Shown: positions 1-10,730, numbered from the stretch's first letter. The stretch: DNA of 64,000 bases from Boswellia sacra (GCA_013180625.2 SNVD02014651.1:558001-622000); one strand, 5' to 3'. Program-made: numbers and translations. The notes: a model not told the origin generated them from the letters alone.

Positions 1-561
1 CATGTAAGTTTTTCTCAGGCTTGAATTTTATTCAAAATAAATCCAATCCAAGTCTATACAACTTAATATATTATGATGCCAATGTTGCAACCGTCTTGAG
101 ATGGTTCTCATCCAGCTTGCATGATAGTCTTAGACCAATCATACAATGACAAGTATATGCTTATTTCTATTTAAAAAAAAAAAAAGGTCTTATGGTCTTT
201 GTCTTTATCGCACACTCATTAATCTTCACAATATTCTCCATCCCACACGTTCCAATAAGGTTTATATTGTTTACTAGAGAAATTTCAAGAGACTTGTTCA
301 GCTTTTAATTAGGGACGTGGGTTATATTCATATTATCACATCCATCATTCAATTTCTTCTTTACATTTAACATTGAGCAAAACTCATAAGTTATTTCGGA
401 GTTTTAGCAATGAATATATATAATTCTGCAGATTTTAAGCTTCAATTACGCCTGAACCTCTATGGAGTTAACTTCTATTAATAGTGCTAGAAGCAGGTAA
501 AATTTTTTTCAACACACACTAAATAAGCCTTTTATTTTTAGTATGTATTCCTTCACTAGAT
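1..561. other. AT-rich intergenic sequence
   Basis: No gene, RNA gene or recognisable repeat is visible here. The sequence is AT-rich with short A and T runs and no long open frame. It ends where the inverted repeat of the next element begins. Confidence 0.6.
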
Positions 562-653
562 GAGAAAATTTCACAAATTATCCCTCCATTTCACCTCATT
601 ATTTAAAAAATTACTTTTTATATTTTTATATAAATGATAACCCTGTATTTTTT
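562..653 (+). repeat. Left terminal inverted repeat of outer element
   Basis: Pairs with 8723-8797 on the opposite strand. The best preserved parts are AATTTCACAAA near the outer end and the stretch ending AACCCTGTATTTTTT at the inner end. The match continues a few bases into 7266-7273 if the 7274-8722 insertion is removed, which supports the nesting order. Confidence 0.65.
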
Positions 654-899
654 AAAATTCATCAAATAGTACCTTTCTATTACTTTGATCATATGATATC
701 AGATTTTCGTAAAACTCCTCTGATTATCAAAATACCCTTAAAACGAGGTTATTACGAAAATAAGAAAAATACCTCAACTTGGTAGAATTCAAACCCAAGT
801 CGTAGAAGAACTCATCCCCGTTACCACCAAGCCAACTATTAACTTTAAGATATAATTCACAAAATGTTTACTTAATATTCAACTTGATATTTTATTTAA

Positions 900-1394
900 A
901 AAAAAAAAAACACCAAGCTCACCAATGGCCATCCCCGTCACCTTCACCACCTTCACTTCTTCCACCGCAATTGCCATCATCACTCCAAAGCCACCATCAT
1001 CCACGGTAGCTGAAACCCAAAGATGATCAAAACCCAGTTGGTCAAATCCTATTCTAGAACTAGAACAGCAAACAACCAGCAAGGCTATCAAATTACAGAA
1101 ATCAAGCTTCACAAAATCAAATAAAATGTACAGAATCTAAAAAATGGGTCTGCAAAAAATAATTTTATGAAGTGTGAAGCAGCCTTAAAAATACAAACAT
1201 TTGTGATATCCCAACACCGCACTCTATAGCAACTTTGGTCCAGAACGGATCATCATCAAGCAATCGTTCCTTGAACCCACCAAATGGAAGCATCCACCGA
1301 AACACTGGTAACTTCTCCAGCTCAAATTACTGCTTCACAATGGAATCCAGTACCCGCCCCCATAGCCGTTCCGGTTGGGGAAGGGACAGTCATC
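900..1394. other. GC-richer coding-like segment left of the copia insertion
   Basis: This stretch is rich in CCACC/CACC triplets and has short open frames on both strands. It stands out from the AT-rich flanks. On the plus strand a frame opens at ATG 1284 and runs into the copia left LTR. If the copia element is removed, the segment joins 6809 onward and the plus-strand frame stays open to a stop near 6960. I do not recognise the product. It may be a captured gene fragment inside the outer element, or a low-complexity sequence that happens to be open. Confidence 0.35.
1390..1394 (+). repeat. Target site duplication of copia element, left copy
   Basis: TCATC here is repeated exactly at 6804-6808. 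Five bases is the usual target duplication of Ty1-copia elements, so both element ends are fixed at base resolution. Confidence 0.9.
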
Positions 1395-1963
1395 TGTTAT
1401 GCACAAGCGGAAGCGATAACCAATAGAACAACCAAATGCACAACCACAACTATGCCAGATAATTGAATATAATAGCAATTAAAGAGGCAACCAATCAACC
1501 ACAATGCAGAAATAGAATACACACCAGGATTTAACGAGGTTCGGTATAAGTACCTACGTCCTCGGGCGCCGCTGAAGAAACTTTCCACTATCTTCAAAGA
1601 GAATTACAAACTTTTGGGCTACAATACAAATTCCACAACTATTGGGCCAAACTGCAATTACCCAAATAGTTGGGTCAAACTATAATTACCCAAACAATTG
1701 GGTAATACTACAAATACCCAAAATAAAAGGGGGAAAAACAAATATTACAAACTTTAAGGTCCTTAATGAAAGGCCCTTAAACTATGAGGTCTTATATGTG
1801 AGACCTTACAAATAGAGGGGGGTGGAGATATTTCACTTGGTACAATTAACTCTCCCACTTGGCTTCTTTTATAAGCCCAAAGGAGTCCCAAGTATTTCTA
1901 TTTGAGCAATGTGGGATCCCTCACATTGCTTATAGCATTGGCTAAAGAGCCAATACTCCAACA
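1395..1963 (-). repeat. 3' LTR of copia element
   Basis: 569 bases, TGTTATGC...CTCCAACA on the plus strand. It matches 6230-6803 almost base for base. Differences are clustered in the first 60 bases and near 1820-1865. Confidence 0.93.
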
Positions 1964-1976
1964 ATTCTCCACCTTG
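1964..1976 (-). promoter_or_regulatory. Polypurine-like tract (plus-strand priming site)
   Basis: On the minus strand this reads AAGGTGGAGAAT directly before the 3' LTR, the purine-rich form usual in plant copia elements. It would prime plus-strand DNA synthesis. Confidence 0.75.
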
Positions 1977-2064
1977 GCGATTTAGCCAATCCACCACAAT
2001 ACTCTTCTTTTTCCCATATTCTCTATCACAGCAGCAACGCCTCCAAATGCGCCCAATGGCGCGG

Positions 2065-5046
2065 TCAAACAGGCACAATGTTGATCAAGTCCAAACAATG
2101 ACTGAACTTGATCGCTGTCACAACCTTAGTCAACATATCTGCGGGATTCTCGGCAGTCCCAATCTTCTGAAGTAAGATTCTCCCTTCATCAATGATCTCC
2201 CGCACAAAATGATACCGAACATCAATATGCTTCGTACGAACATGGAACACTGGATTCTTCGCTAAGTGGATAGCACTCTGACTGTCAGAATAAAGAGTAA
2301 TCTTCTTCTGCCCAAGTCCCAATTCATCCAGCAATCCCTGTAACCAAATAGCTTCCTTCACAGCCTCTGTCATAGCCATATACTCTGCCTCTGTAGTAGA
2401 CAAAGCTACTGTAGACTGTAAAGTAGACTTCCAACTCACTGGTGCTCTTGCAAGAGTAAACACATAACCGGTTGTCGACCGACGTTTATCCAAATCACCA
2501 GCATAATCTGAATCAACATAACCAATAGCATACTGACCACATGTATCATCTCTCTCAAACACTAAGCCAACATCTACGGTTCTCAACAAATACCGTAGAA
2601 TCCATTTCACTGCTTGCCAATGTCCTTTACCAGGATCATGCATATACCTGCTCACAACTCCAACTGCATGTGAAATATCGGGTCTCGTACATACCATGGC
2701 ATACATCAGGCTACCAACTGCATTAGCATACGGAACTCGAGACATATACTCTCGTTCCTCATCTGTACTAGGAGATAAAGATGCACTGAGCTTCATATGA
2801 GGAGCAAGTGGGGTACTTACAGGTTTTGACTGCTCTGTAATGCCAAACCGCTGTAATACCTTCTTCAGATACTGCTTCTGAGTCAAACAAATCTTGCTTC
2901 TCCCTCTATCTCTGCTAATCTCCATGCCAAGAATCTTCTTAGCTTCACCCAAATCTTTCATCTCAAACTCTCGATTCAACCGAGTCTTCAACTTTGCAAT
3001 TTCTTCGACATTCGTCGAAGCTATCAACATATCATCAACATACAAGAGTAGATAAATGAAAGAACCATCATGTAGCCTATGAAAATACACACAATTATCA
3101 AATTTGCTTCTTGTGTACCTCTGACCCATCATAAACCGATCAAATCGCTTATACCACTGTCTGGGAGATTGCTTCAAACCATAAAGCGATCTTTTCAGTT
3201 TGCAAACCAAATTTTCCTTACCAGCAACTTTGAATCCCTCTGGCTGAGTCATATAGATTTCCTCTTCCAAGTCACCATGTAAAAATGCAGTTTTTACATC
3301 CAATTGAACTAGTTCCATATTCATCTGAGCTACCAAGGCTAATAAAATTCTAATGGAAGAATGTTTCACAACTGGAGAAAATACCTCATTGTAGTCAATT
3401 CCTTCCCTCTGAGCGTAGCCTTTAGCCACCAACCTTGCCTTGTAGCGGATGTCATTCTTGTTAGGAAATCCATCTTTCTTTGCATATACCCATTTGCACC
3501 CAATTGCCTTTTTACCTTTCGGTAGTTGAGCTAGCTCCCAAGTTTCATTCTTCTGAAGAGACTGCATCTCTTCCCTCATAGCTGTCTTCCACTGATCAAC
3601 TTCAGAACATCTGACTGCCTCTCTATAAGTGGAAGGAACATCAGCATCTACAATTGAAAGTGCATAGGCCACCATATCAGCAAATCGAGCAGGTCTGCGA
3701 ATCTCACGTCTTGGCCTATCAATTGCAATAGATTCTTGTTGCTGTTGAGGTTCCTGAGTAGAACCCACACCATCATCTCCCAAATCCTCCTCTGTCACAG
3801 GAGTACCATCATCTGTCTCAACAGATCTAACTGGGTTCAATGTCGTCGTTTCAAACTCCACCTGCTGCTGAGTATGCTCCACCTGCTGTGGAGTACCATT
3901 CACCTTTGTCTGGTTTTCTGATTTCTTCAACATTGAAGACTCATCAAATGTCACATCTCTGCTGGATACAATCTTCCTCGAACTAGGACACCATAGACGA
4001 TATCCTTTTACTCCTGAAGCAAATCCCAAGAAAATAGCTTTCTTTGCTCTAGGATCCAGCTTAGATTCTTTCACATGATAATATGCAGTGGAACCAAAAA
4101 CATGTAAAGAATCATAATCAGAAACAGGTTGTCCAGACCATACCTCCAATGGAGTTCTATCACCAATAGCAGCTGATGGTAGACGATTAATGAGATGACA
4201 CGCATAAGTCACAGCCTCAGCCCAAAACTCTTTGCCCAAACCAGCATTGGACAACATACACCGAACTTTCTCCAGCAATGTCCGGTTCATGCGTTCTGCC
4301 ACCCCATTCTGCTGCGGTGTACCTCTAACAGTAAAATGACATACAATACCTTCATCTTGACAAAATTTCAAAAACTGATCACTGCAATACTCACCACCAT
4401 TATCTGTTCTGAGATGCTTGATCTTCTTGCCAGTCTGTGTCTCAATCATCTTTTTCCATTTAAGGAAAACACGAAGTACATCATCTTTTGATTTCAAACA
4501 ATACACCCAAGTTCTTCTGGAAAAGTCATCAACAAAAGTAACAAAGTAGTGCCTACCTCCCATAGATGCAGTTTTAGTAGGTCCCCACACATCTGAGTGA
4601 ACATAATCAATAATACCCTTGGTATTATGAATAGCGGTGCCAAATTTCACTCTCTTCTGCTTTCCCAGAACACAATGCTCACAGAAATCCAGTTTGCAGG
4701 TCTTTGCACCTTTCAATAAGCCTCGTTTTACCAAACTGAATAAGGCTTTCTCACCTGCATGTCCCAAACGCATGTGCCACAGTCTCGTGATCTCTGAATC
4801 TGTATCATTATCAGAAACCATAGCAGCTGATCCAATAACCGTATTACCATTATAGTAATACAAGTTGTTCCTCCTAGTGCTTTTCAATACCACAAGAGCG
4901 CCTGAAGTGACCTTCAGAATACCATCTCGAATAGATATACCACAGCCTTTAGATTCCAAGGCTCCCAAAGAGATGAGATTCTTCTTCAACTTCGGTACAT
5001 ACCGAACCTCTGTCAGAACTCTAGTCAGTCCATCATGATTCCTCAA
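2065..5046 (-). CDS. Copia pol: integrase, reverse transcriptase, RNase H
   Basis: A 993-residue frame in the same reading frame as gag, separated from it only by the TGA at 5074-5076 and 27 bases. From the N-terminus there is a GAG-pre-integrase HHCC region (HMRLGH...CEHC), then the integrase core with [14 protein letters not shown] and the glutamate in QNGVAERMN. The reverse transcriptase follows with [12 protein letters not shown] and the catalytic YVDD. RNase H comes last, with DSDYAGD, TEAEYMA and [12 protein letters not shown]. All catalytic motifs that I can check are present. The first methionine is not a true start: in family members pol is made as part of a single gag-pol polyprotein. 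The frame ends normally about 100 bases before the 3' LTR. Confidence 0.93.
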   Translation of the reverse strand: MRNHDGLTRVLTEVRYVPKLKKNLISLGALESKGCGISIRDGILKVTSGALVVLKSTRRNNLYYYNGNTVIGSAAMVSDNDTDSEITRLWHMRLGHAGEKALFSLVKRGLLKGAKTCKLDFCEHCVLGKQKRVKFGTAIHNTKGIIDYVHSDVWGPTKTASMGGRHYFVTFVDDFSRRTWVYCLKSKDDVLRVFLKWKKMIETQTGKKIKHLRTDNGGEYCSDQFLKFCQDEGIVCHFTVRGTPQQNGVAERMNRTLLEKVRCMLSNAGLGKEFWAEAVTYACHLINRLPSAAIGDRTPLEVWSGQPVSDYDSLHVFGSTAYYHVKESKLDPRAKKAIFLGFASGVKGYRLWCPSSRKIVSSRDVTFDESSMLKKSENQTKVNGTPQQVEHTQQQVEFETTTLNPVRSVETDDGTPVTEEDLGDDGVGSTQEPQQQQESIAIDRPRREIRRPARFADMVAYALSIVDADVPSTYREAVRCSEVDQWKTAMREEMQSLQKNETWELAQLPKGKKAIGCKWVYAKKDGFPNKNDIRYKARLVAKGYAQREGIDYNEVFSPVVKHSSIRILLALVAQMNMELVQLDVKTAFLHGDLEEEIYMTQPEGFKVAGKENLVCKLKRSLYGLKQSPRQWYKRFDRFMMGQRYTRSKFDNCVYFHRLHDGSFIYLLLYVDDMLIASTNVEEIAKLKTRLNREFEMKDLGEAKKILGMEISRDRGRSKICLTQKQYLKKVLQRFGITEQSKPVSTPLAPHMKLSASLSPSTDEEREYMSRVPYANAVGSLMYAMVCTRPDISHAVGVVSRYMHDPGKGHWQAVKWILRYLLRTVDVGLVFERDDTCGQYAIGYVDSDYAGDLDKRRSTTGYVFTLARAPVSWKSTLQSTVALSTTEAEYMAMTEAVKEAIWLQGLLDELGLGQKKITLYSDSQSAIHLAKNPVFHVRTKHIDVRYHFVREIIDEGRILLQKIGTAENPADMLTKVVTAIKFSHCLDLINIVPV

Positions 5047-5073
5047 ACGGATCGAACCTATCCCAGCAGTATG

Positions 5074-5076
5074 TCA
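5074..5076 (-). other. In-frame TGA splitting gag-protease from pol
   Basis: Gag and pol share one frame (6063 and 5046 are a multiple of three apart), and the only stop between them is this TGA. The translated flanks read as a continuous protease-to-pre-integrase region. This makes the copy non-autonomous unless the stop is suppressed. Confidence 0.85.
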
Positions 5077-6063
5077 AATATCATCATTGCCCATATACAC
5101 AACTCCACAATCAAGCTGTTCAAACTGAAAGAACCAATCCCGATTTGGACACATATGATAAGTACAACCCGAATCCATAATCCACTCATCAGAAACAGAA
5201 GTGGAAGGATGACCAACTAGACAAATATCTGAATCACTATCATCCTCACGCTCAACAACACATGCATCAGAAACAGCCTTGCCCTTATCTTTTTTTTTCA
5301 ACTTAGGACAATCTTTCTTCCAATGCCCTTTCTCACGACAAAAGGCACACTCATCTTTTCCTAATCTACCCCTCGACAAAGATTTTCCCCTTTTTCCTAG
5401 TTTCCTACTATGACTACGCCCTCTCACTGTCAATGCATCTACTGACTCATCCCTATGTTCCCTTTGATCTTTCTTACGAATTTCATAATTCAACAAAGTA
5501 GAATAGACTTCTTCAAAAGACAGTTTATCTTTCCCATGGATAAGAGTAATGCATAAATGATCTAATTCATCCGGAAGTGAGCCAATTAATAGCATAGCCT
5601 TAATCTCATCTTTGAATGTTTCATCTAAGTTTAACAAATCAGTAATTAACTTATTAAACTCATCAATATGAGAACTGATGCTCGTACCTGGTTTCAACTG
5701 GAGACGGAACAATCTCTTCAATAGATACAGCCGATTCTCATTGCTTTTCTTCATATATTTGTTTTCCAACGCCTTCCACAATTTGTTTGCAGATGTCTCC
5801 TTAGTGAACGAATACTTTCGTTCTCTACACAAGCAAGAGCGAATCAACCCACAAGCTTTTATATTCAGCCTGTCCCAATCTCTTGCACTAATATCTCTTG
5901 GTTTTGTTTCTTCCAGAACAATATCCAAATCTTGCTGATACAACCCGTCCAACACCTCACTCTGCCATAAGTCGAAATTATTTCGGCCATCAAAATTTTC
6001 AACATCTATTTTTGCATTTGTCACAGTCACTGTCTTCTCAGATACAGTAGATGATGAAGCCAT
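5074..6063 (-). CDS. Copia gag and start of protease, ended by a premature stop
   Basis: 329 residues starting at the ATG at 6063-6061, about 150 bases inside the 5' LTR. The N-terminal two thirds is the UBN2-type gag capsid region of plant copia elements. A basic stretch rich in RGRSHSRK follows, then one CCHC zinc knuckle (CAFCREKGHWKKDC) that binds RNA. The protease active site is WIMDSGCTYHM near the C-terminus. The frame stops at TGA 5074-5076, within the protease region. Pol continues in the same frame just downstream, so this is a point nonsense change. It would block a full polyprotein unless read through. Confidence 0.9.
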   Translation of the reverse strand: MASSSTVSEKTVTVTNAKIDVENFDGRNNFDLWQSEVLDGLYQQDLDIVLEETKPRDISARDWDRLNIKACGLIRSCLCRERKYSFTKETSANKLWKALENKYMKKSNENRLYLLKRLFRLQLKPGTSISSHIDEFNKLITDLLNLDETFKDEIKAMLLIGSLPDELDHLCITLIHGKDKLSFEEVYSTLLNYEIRKKDQREHRDESVDALTVRGRSHSRKLGKRGKSLSRGRLGKDECAFCREKGHWKKDCPKLKKKDKGKAVSDACVVEREDDSDSDICLVGHPSTSVSDEWIMDSGCTYHMCPNRDWFFQFEQLDCGVVYMGNDDI

Positions 6064-6214
6064 TACTACCTCTCACAAACAAGCTCGATACACAAATCAC
6101 CAATAACCAAGCTCCAAACAAACTATTATATTCAATAACTAGCAATCCAACATCAACAGCCCAGAACAGTAGTAAGTGCTTCAATGAAATAGCCACTAAC
6201 TACCCAAAACCTTC

Positions 6215-6227
6215 GGCTCTGATACCA
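6215..6227 (-). promoter_or_regulatory. Primer binding site for initiator methionine tRNA
   Basis: The minus strand reads TGGTATCAGAGCC two bases inside the 5' LTR. This is the complement of the 3' end of plant tRNA-iMet and the standard primer site of plant copia elements. Confidence 0.92.
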
Positions 6228-6229
6228 AT

Positions 6230-6803
6230 TGTTATGCACAAGCGGAAACGATAACCAACAGAATAACCCAAAATGCACAACACAACTATGCCAGATAATT
6301 GAATATAATAGCAATTAAAGAGGCAACCAATCAACCACAATGCAGAAATAGAATACACACCAGGATTTAACGAGGTTCGGTATAAGTACCTACGTCCTCG
6401 GGCGCCGCTGAAGAAACTTTCCACTATCTTCAAAGAGAATTACAAACTTTTGGGCTACAATACAAATTCCACAACTATTGGGCCAAACTGCAATTACCCA
6501 AATAGTTGGGTCAAACTATAATTACCCAAACAATTGGGTAATACTACAAATACCCAAAATAAAAGGGGGAAAAAAACAAATATTACAAACTTTAAGGTCC
6601 TTAATGAAAGGCCCTTAAACTATGAGGTCTTATATGTGAGACCTTACAAATAGAGGGGGGTGGAAGATATTTCACTTGGAACAATTAATTTCTCCCACAT
6701 GGCTTCTTTTATAAGCCCAAAGGAGTCCCAAGTATTTCTATTTGAGCAATGTGGGATCCCTCACATTGCTTATAGCATTGGCTAAAGAGCCAATACTCCA
6801 ACA
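6230..6803 (-). repeat. 5' LTR of copia element
   Basis: 574 bases, the upstream LTR for minus-strand transcription. It carries the element promoter. A TATA box reading CTTATAAAAG on the minus strand lies at 6706-6715. A 24-base inverted repeat (GCAATGTG...CACATTGC) lies nearer the outer end. Confidence 0.93.
6706..6715 (-). promoter_or_regulatory. TATA box of copia 5' LTR
   Basis: Minus strand CTTATAAAAG, about 90 bases inside the outer end of the 5' LTR. The same motif is present in the 3' LTR near 1867-1876. Confidence 0.7.
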
Positions 6804-6808
6804 TCATC
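6804..6808 (+). repeat. Target site duplication of copia element, right copy
   Basis: TCATC, identical to 1390-1394. Confidence 0.9.
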
Positions 6809-7273
6809 GTCAGAGTCACCACAACCACAGCCGCCACCCCCGCCAGCGCCACCGTCTCCACCGCCACTTCACCATTAGTGACCAAACCACTCAAAACACC
6901 ACTAATAACCAAAACAGCTCCGCCAGTAATTGTTTTCCATTCTTTTCCAACAATCGATTAAATACCAAATTAAAATTTAAAAAAAAAAAAAAGTGAATGA
7001 AGCGAAGATGGCAGTCGAAGTCGTGCCATTGGAGGGTGAAATTAACAACCTTACAAACGTTGGATTTGAGGAGCTTGACGGCTTTGTGGAGGCATGGTTT
7101 TGGATCTGCTGAGGAAGAAAATAACGCCATTAGATGAGAGCAGGGGAGAGGGGTGAGAGAGAGGAACAATTATTTTTATTTATTTTTTTATACGCCCTCT
7201 ATTTTTTAATTTATTTTCGTTCAGTTATCGGTGAAAGCAGTACAGGGTACTCTCCGACGAGGTTTAAAAAAAT
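6809..7273. other. GC-richer coding-like segment right of the copia insertion
   Basis: Continues the interior of the outer element. 6809-6900 is rich in CCACCG-type triplets. After an A-run at about 6980-6992, a minus-strand open frame beginning at ATG 7130 (MALFSSSADPKPC...) runs across 6990-7130 and looks coding-like. I do not recognise it. It could be a captured exon. Confidence 0.3.
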
Positions 7274-8722
7274 AGGGATGTTAACAATTTATTATTTGGG
7301 ATTAAGTAAAATTATAAATTTTCTCTTGTGAGATTTAAAATTATAAATTATTCTCATATTTTACGTTAAGTTAAACGGAGTAAAGATATTATTAAAAATA
7401 AAATTGGTGCGATAAAATTAAAAATAAAACTCATACGATAAAATTAAATGATATTTAACAATTTACCCTCTAAGGTTAAATAAAAATATAAATTCTTCCT
7501 CCCGATGATAAAAATAATTAAAAAATTAGGATAAAAACAATAATAATAATTAAAAATATTTAAAATTTTATTGAATAAATAATAAATAGTAAATTTGAAC
7601 CAAATTGAACTCACCATTTAATCCGAGCTTTAATTAACAAATCCAAATTGGGCAGTGACGAGTTCTAGTAGAGGAGAGAGAGGAGGAATTGGTGACGGAA
7701 GCAATTTCGCCAATAAAGAGAAGGAAATGACGATCATGGGGGTAGCAATTCGTGTCATGTGTGTCGACCCATTTAATTGTTCGTGACAAGAAATGAAAAG
7801 CGGATTCGACACGGTTATTAAATGTGTCGCCCACGTCTTGTAATCGTGTTTACTTAATTGTTTAATTTAATTATGCATAGTATATCATATTCTATATATT
7901 CATATCAATTAAAACTATTTTTAGAATATAAATAACTGTTAGTATAACAAATTATTAAAATCATTACAATTTACTCTTATGTAAATTAATTTACTTTATA
8001 ATATAAAATTTTCAGTTTCATAAAATATATGTTGTAATAAGGTAAAAATTATATCATTAAATGAGCTTGCATGTTAATGATTGACAAGATATATTTAACT
8101 ATTCGTACCATTAAACTGGTTGGCGTGTTGAACACCCTCAACATGAATTCGACCCATTTATTAATCGTGTGTCGTGTTCACGTCGTATTCGTGTCATGTT
8201 CGAGTGTCATGATTCAAATTGACACCTCCAGACAATGACAATGTGGGGGGAAGATGTGGTGAAGCACTAGGGAGAGGTGGTAGAGATTGCTGGTAGATGG
8301 GAGAAAGAGAAGGAGAAGGAAGAAAAAAGAAAGGTAAAGGTGTTTAGGTGATTTTAGAAAAGTGAGGGAAGATGTTAGTATTCATATAAGGATATTTTAG
8401 TCGAATAACATATATTATCCTCTCTCTCATTTTTTTCATTTAATTTAATATCGAAATTCAAAAATAATAGTATAATTTACAATTTCAAAATGTGCAAGGA
8501 GAATTTGTATTTTTGCTTAATCTCAATGGGTAAATTGTTAATATCAAATTACTAAACAGGAGGTTATTTTGATAAAATTGTGAAAAAAAATTTCTCTCTC
8601 CTCGTTTTCCGTTTAATTTATCGTCAGAATTAAAAAATAAAGGGATAATTTATAATTTCAAATTTTGCAAGGGAGAATTTATATTTTTGCTTAACCTCGA
8701 AGGATAAATTGTTAATATCCCT
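7274..8722. mobile_element. Non-autonomous element with long, internally duplicated inverted ends
   Basis: 7274-7360 (AGGGATGTTAACAATTTA...) is an inverted match to about 8635-8722. A second, diverged copy of the same end lies inside each terminus: 7449-7515 in the same direction as the left end, and about 8415-8545 in the same direction as the right end. Flanking AAAAAAT at 7267-7273 and 8723-8729 may be a 7-bp target duplication, but it is low complexity. There is no transposase. A hAT-type MITE sits inside. The superfamily is uncertain; a Mutator-like or foldback element are both possible. Confidence 0.65.
7737..8230. mobile_element. hAT-type MITE, copy 1
   Basis: 494 bases. The ends are TGGGGGTAGCAATT and, inverted, TGGAGGTGTCAATT. 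They are flanked by imperfect 8-bp duplications GACGATCA (7729-7736) and GACAATGA (8231-8238), 6 of 8 matching. The subterminal sequence is full of CGTGTCGTG-type words. The whole unit is clearly similar to 30263-30764, including the central CTTAATTGTTTAA and ACCCATTTATTAATCGTG segments. An 8-bp duplication and such ends suggest hAT. It has no coding capacity. Confidence 0.75.
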
Positions 8723-8797
8723 AAAAAATATAGGGTTGTCATTTATATATAAATATAAAAAGTATTTCTCCGTGGAGGTCGTTTGTGAAATTATCCC
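8723..8797 (-). repeat. Right terminal inverted repeat of outer element
   Basis: Inverted partner of 562-653. Its inner edge was split by insertion of the 7274-8722 element: AAAAAAT stands on both sides of that insertion (7267-7273 and 8723-8729). Confidence 0.65.
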
Positions 8798-9286
8798 TGC
8801 ACTTAATCTATCCTATATTCCTATAGCTGTTGCACCTTGTAAAGTGCTTAGTGGCTCACTGATGTGGCAAACACATTTGTTGAGTTGGCATCTCTCCACT
8901 CTGTTGCATGATGCAACAAAGAAGATCGTCTTCTTTATGAGAAACAATAAAATCATAATCTGCCAACTGGATTCCAAACTTAAGCCAATACACAAATATA
9001 ATAGTAATAATAATATATAATGGAAATTGGTTTTCATTTTTTTTTTTAAAAGTTCATGTATGGTTGTCGAAACATAATTAGTTGAGGAATTTTTAATGTT
9101 GTTTTGGGAACTATCACAATTGGTAAAATAATATGAGCGATTATTCTACCCAAAATGAATTTTGTTTGAAATTAGTGAATCTAAAGTATGTACGGGCTTC
9201 ACCAAACTATTTTCATCTTTTCAATCTTTCAAATCAGCTACATTATCCAACGTTTTAGCTTAGAAAATATTTGATTATTGCATTTA
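8798..9286. other. Intergenic sequence
   Basis: AT-rich. I see no gene or repeat. Short overlapping frames on both strands near 8813-9037 have no recognisable product. Confidence 0.5.
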
Positions 9287-10565
9287 GGGCCGTTCAGTAT
9301 AATCAGTATAAGGTTTTACTTTAATAAGAATGGGTTTCAAATTACTGAGAAACTGAAGGATGGGAATATGATATTTAGGAAACTAATATTACTATATTTG
9401 GTTACTTATTCATCATTTTCATAGGAATCAGATTATGATGTTTGGTTATATATGAAAATGTCAAAAATACTTATATCATTTTTTATGTTCTAACGTTATA
9501 AAAAAATTAAAATAAGTGAGGTTAATAATTTTGAAGAAAATCAAATTTATTATAAATATAGCCAATTAAAATTTTATAACAAATTCTATATAAATTCTAA
9601 TAGCATAGAAAAGTCTTAAAAAATCACAATTTTTTTTTTATAAGAAACATGTAAACAATTAACTCCAGCTTCTAAAATTTCAAACAAAAAAATACCTAAC
9701 GTTATTTCAAAAGAAATTTAGAAATTCATATATAAAAAACAATTACCCCAGCTTATGAAATTCTAGAAAAATAAAACAACAAAATCCACCAAAAAAAACA
9801 ATTCTTCCCTCTGCCGTAACTCTCTCTCTCTCTCTGCATCTCTTCCGTCTTCTGCTCTCCTACCTTCCTGCCCATAGTCGCCTTTTACCTCCCCCCCTCC
9901 TCCTCCCCCTTCAAGTCTCCTTCTCGCTCTCCCTTCCGCGCTCGATCCCTTAACCCCTCTCTGTCTCGCCACCATGCCAGCTACGCTCCAGGCGTTGCCC
10001 AGAAAGCAAGGAGGAGAAGAAGGCGTCCAGGTCCCGTGGCGGCGAGATTCCAACTCCCGCTCCTGGTTTTCGTTTAAGGTGGCTTCATGGGTTTCTTTTA
10101 AGACAAATCGGTGATGATTTTTAGTTTAAGGTGAATTCTCCTTGTTGTTATACATTCTTCTTCTTCATCAATATAAACCCAAAAAATTGTCTTTTGTTTG
10201 AGCAAATTATTGGTAAGGTTGATGTGATTCGGGTGTTTTGATTTATAATTATGCGATTCGGTTTGTGGTTGGTCATTGATAAATAATAGTTGTAGAGAGA
10301 GAAAGGAGAAGAGGCAGAGAGGTTTAGGAGGGAGTGCGGAGACTGGAGAGAAAGGAGAGAAATTATGAAATGGCTTGGGTTTAGGATGCCGGGTAATCTG
10401 TAACTCAAGTTGTGAGAGGGATTGACATTACCCCCGTTGGGGGTTATTTGATTCCTGCAGTGAAATCAGATTCCCGATTTAAAAAAGTTTAATAATCATA
10501 CCAAACAAGGGATAGTATTCAAATTCCCATTCCCACGCTTCCTTACCCGCATACCAAACGGCCCC
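9287..10565. mobile_element. PIF/Harbinger-like non-autonomous element
   Basis: The left end GGGCCGTTCAGTAT and the right end, inverted, GGGGCCGTTTGGTAT are imperfect terminal repeats. Both are flanked by TTA (9284-9286 and 10566-10568), the 3-bp target duplication characteristic of PIF/Harbinger elements. No transposase is visible. The interior has a strikingly GC- and pyrimidine-rich block at about 9800-10060 with a minus-strand open frame, and a second block near 10260-10400. These may be captured host sequence. The superfamily rests on the TTA duplication and the ends only. Confidence 0.6.
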
Positions 10566-10612
10566 TTAGTATCAAGAAACCAACTCTAGATCTCTCCTTC
10601 TTTAATTTGTTT

Positions 10613-10622
10613 CATTATATAT
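10613..10622 (+). promoter_or_regulatory. Possible TATA box of the carboxylesterase pseudogene
   Basis: CATTATATATAGAC lies about 115 bases upstream of the remaining ATG, a normal plant distance. It begins about 50 bases after the end of the neighbouring element. Confidence 0.4.
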
Positions 10623-10730
10623 AGACATAAACCTTTGCACCCCAAATTCATCATTTGTTTATACACTAAATTCATCAATTTGCAAAATTAAAAAACAGAT
10701 GGTTCCTTACCTTCTCTCTTCTGCTTCACT

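Larger units (their letters stand above)
1395..6803 (-). mobile_element. Ty1-copia LTR retrotransposon, nearly intact
   Basis: A complete element transcribed on the minus strand, flanked by a perfect 5-bp duplication TCATC. It has two LTRs that begin TG and end CA, a tRNA-iMet primer binding site, a polypurine-like tract, and gag and pol open frames in the order gag-protease-integrase-reverse transcriptase-RNase H. This order defines the copia superfamily. The two LTRs differ by about a dozen substitutions and small indels over about 570 bases, near 98 percent identity, so insertion is fairly recent. The only obvious coding break is one in-frame TGA at 5074-5076. It sits inside the older element at 562-8797. 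Confidence 0.95.
562..8797. mobile_element. Outer Mutator-like non-autonomous element, interrupted by later insertions
   Basis: The block at 562-653 is repeated in inverted orientation at 8723-8797. Both read outward-in as a start like GRGAWAATTTCACAAA, and share an inner stretch TACTTTTTATATTT and AACCCTRTATTTTTT. The match is roughly 80 percent with an 11-base gap. Long terminal repeats of this kind are typical of Mutator-like elements. The possible 9-bp target duplication is weak: TTCACTAGA at 552-560 against TGCACTTAA at 8798-8806, 6 of 9 matching. Removing the copia insertion and the 7274-8722 element leaves about 1.4 kb. No transposase is present. The interior (about 900-1394 and 6804-7190) is GC-richer than its surroundings and may be captured gene sequence, as in Pack-MULEs. 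The boundaries and class are inference; the inverted repeat is seen directly. Confidence 0.6.
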
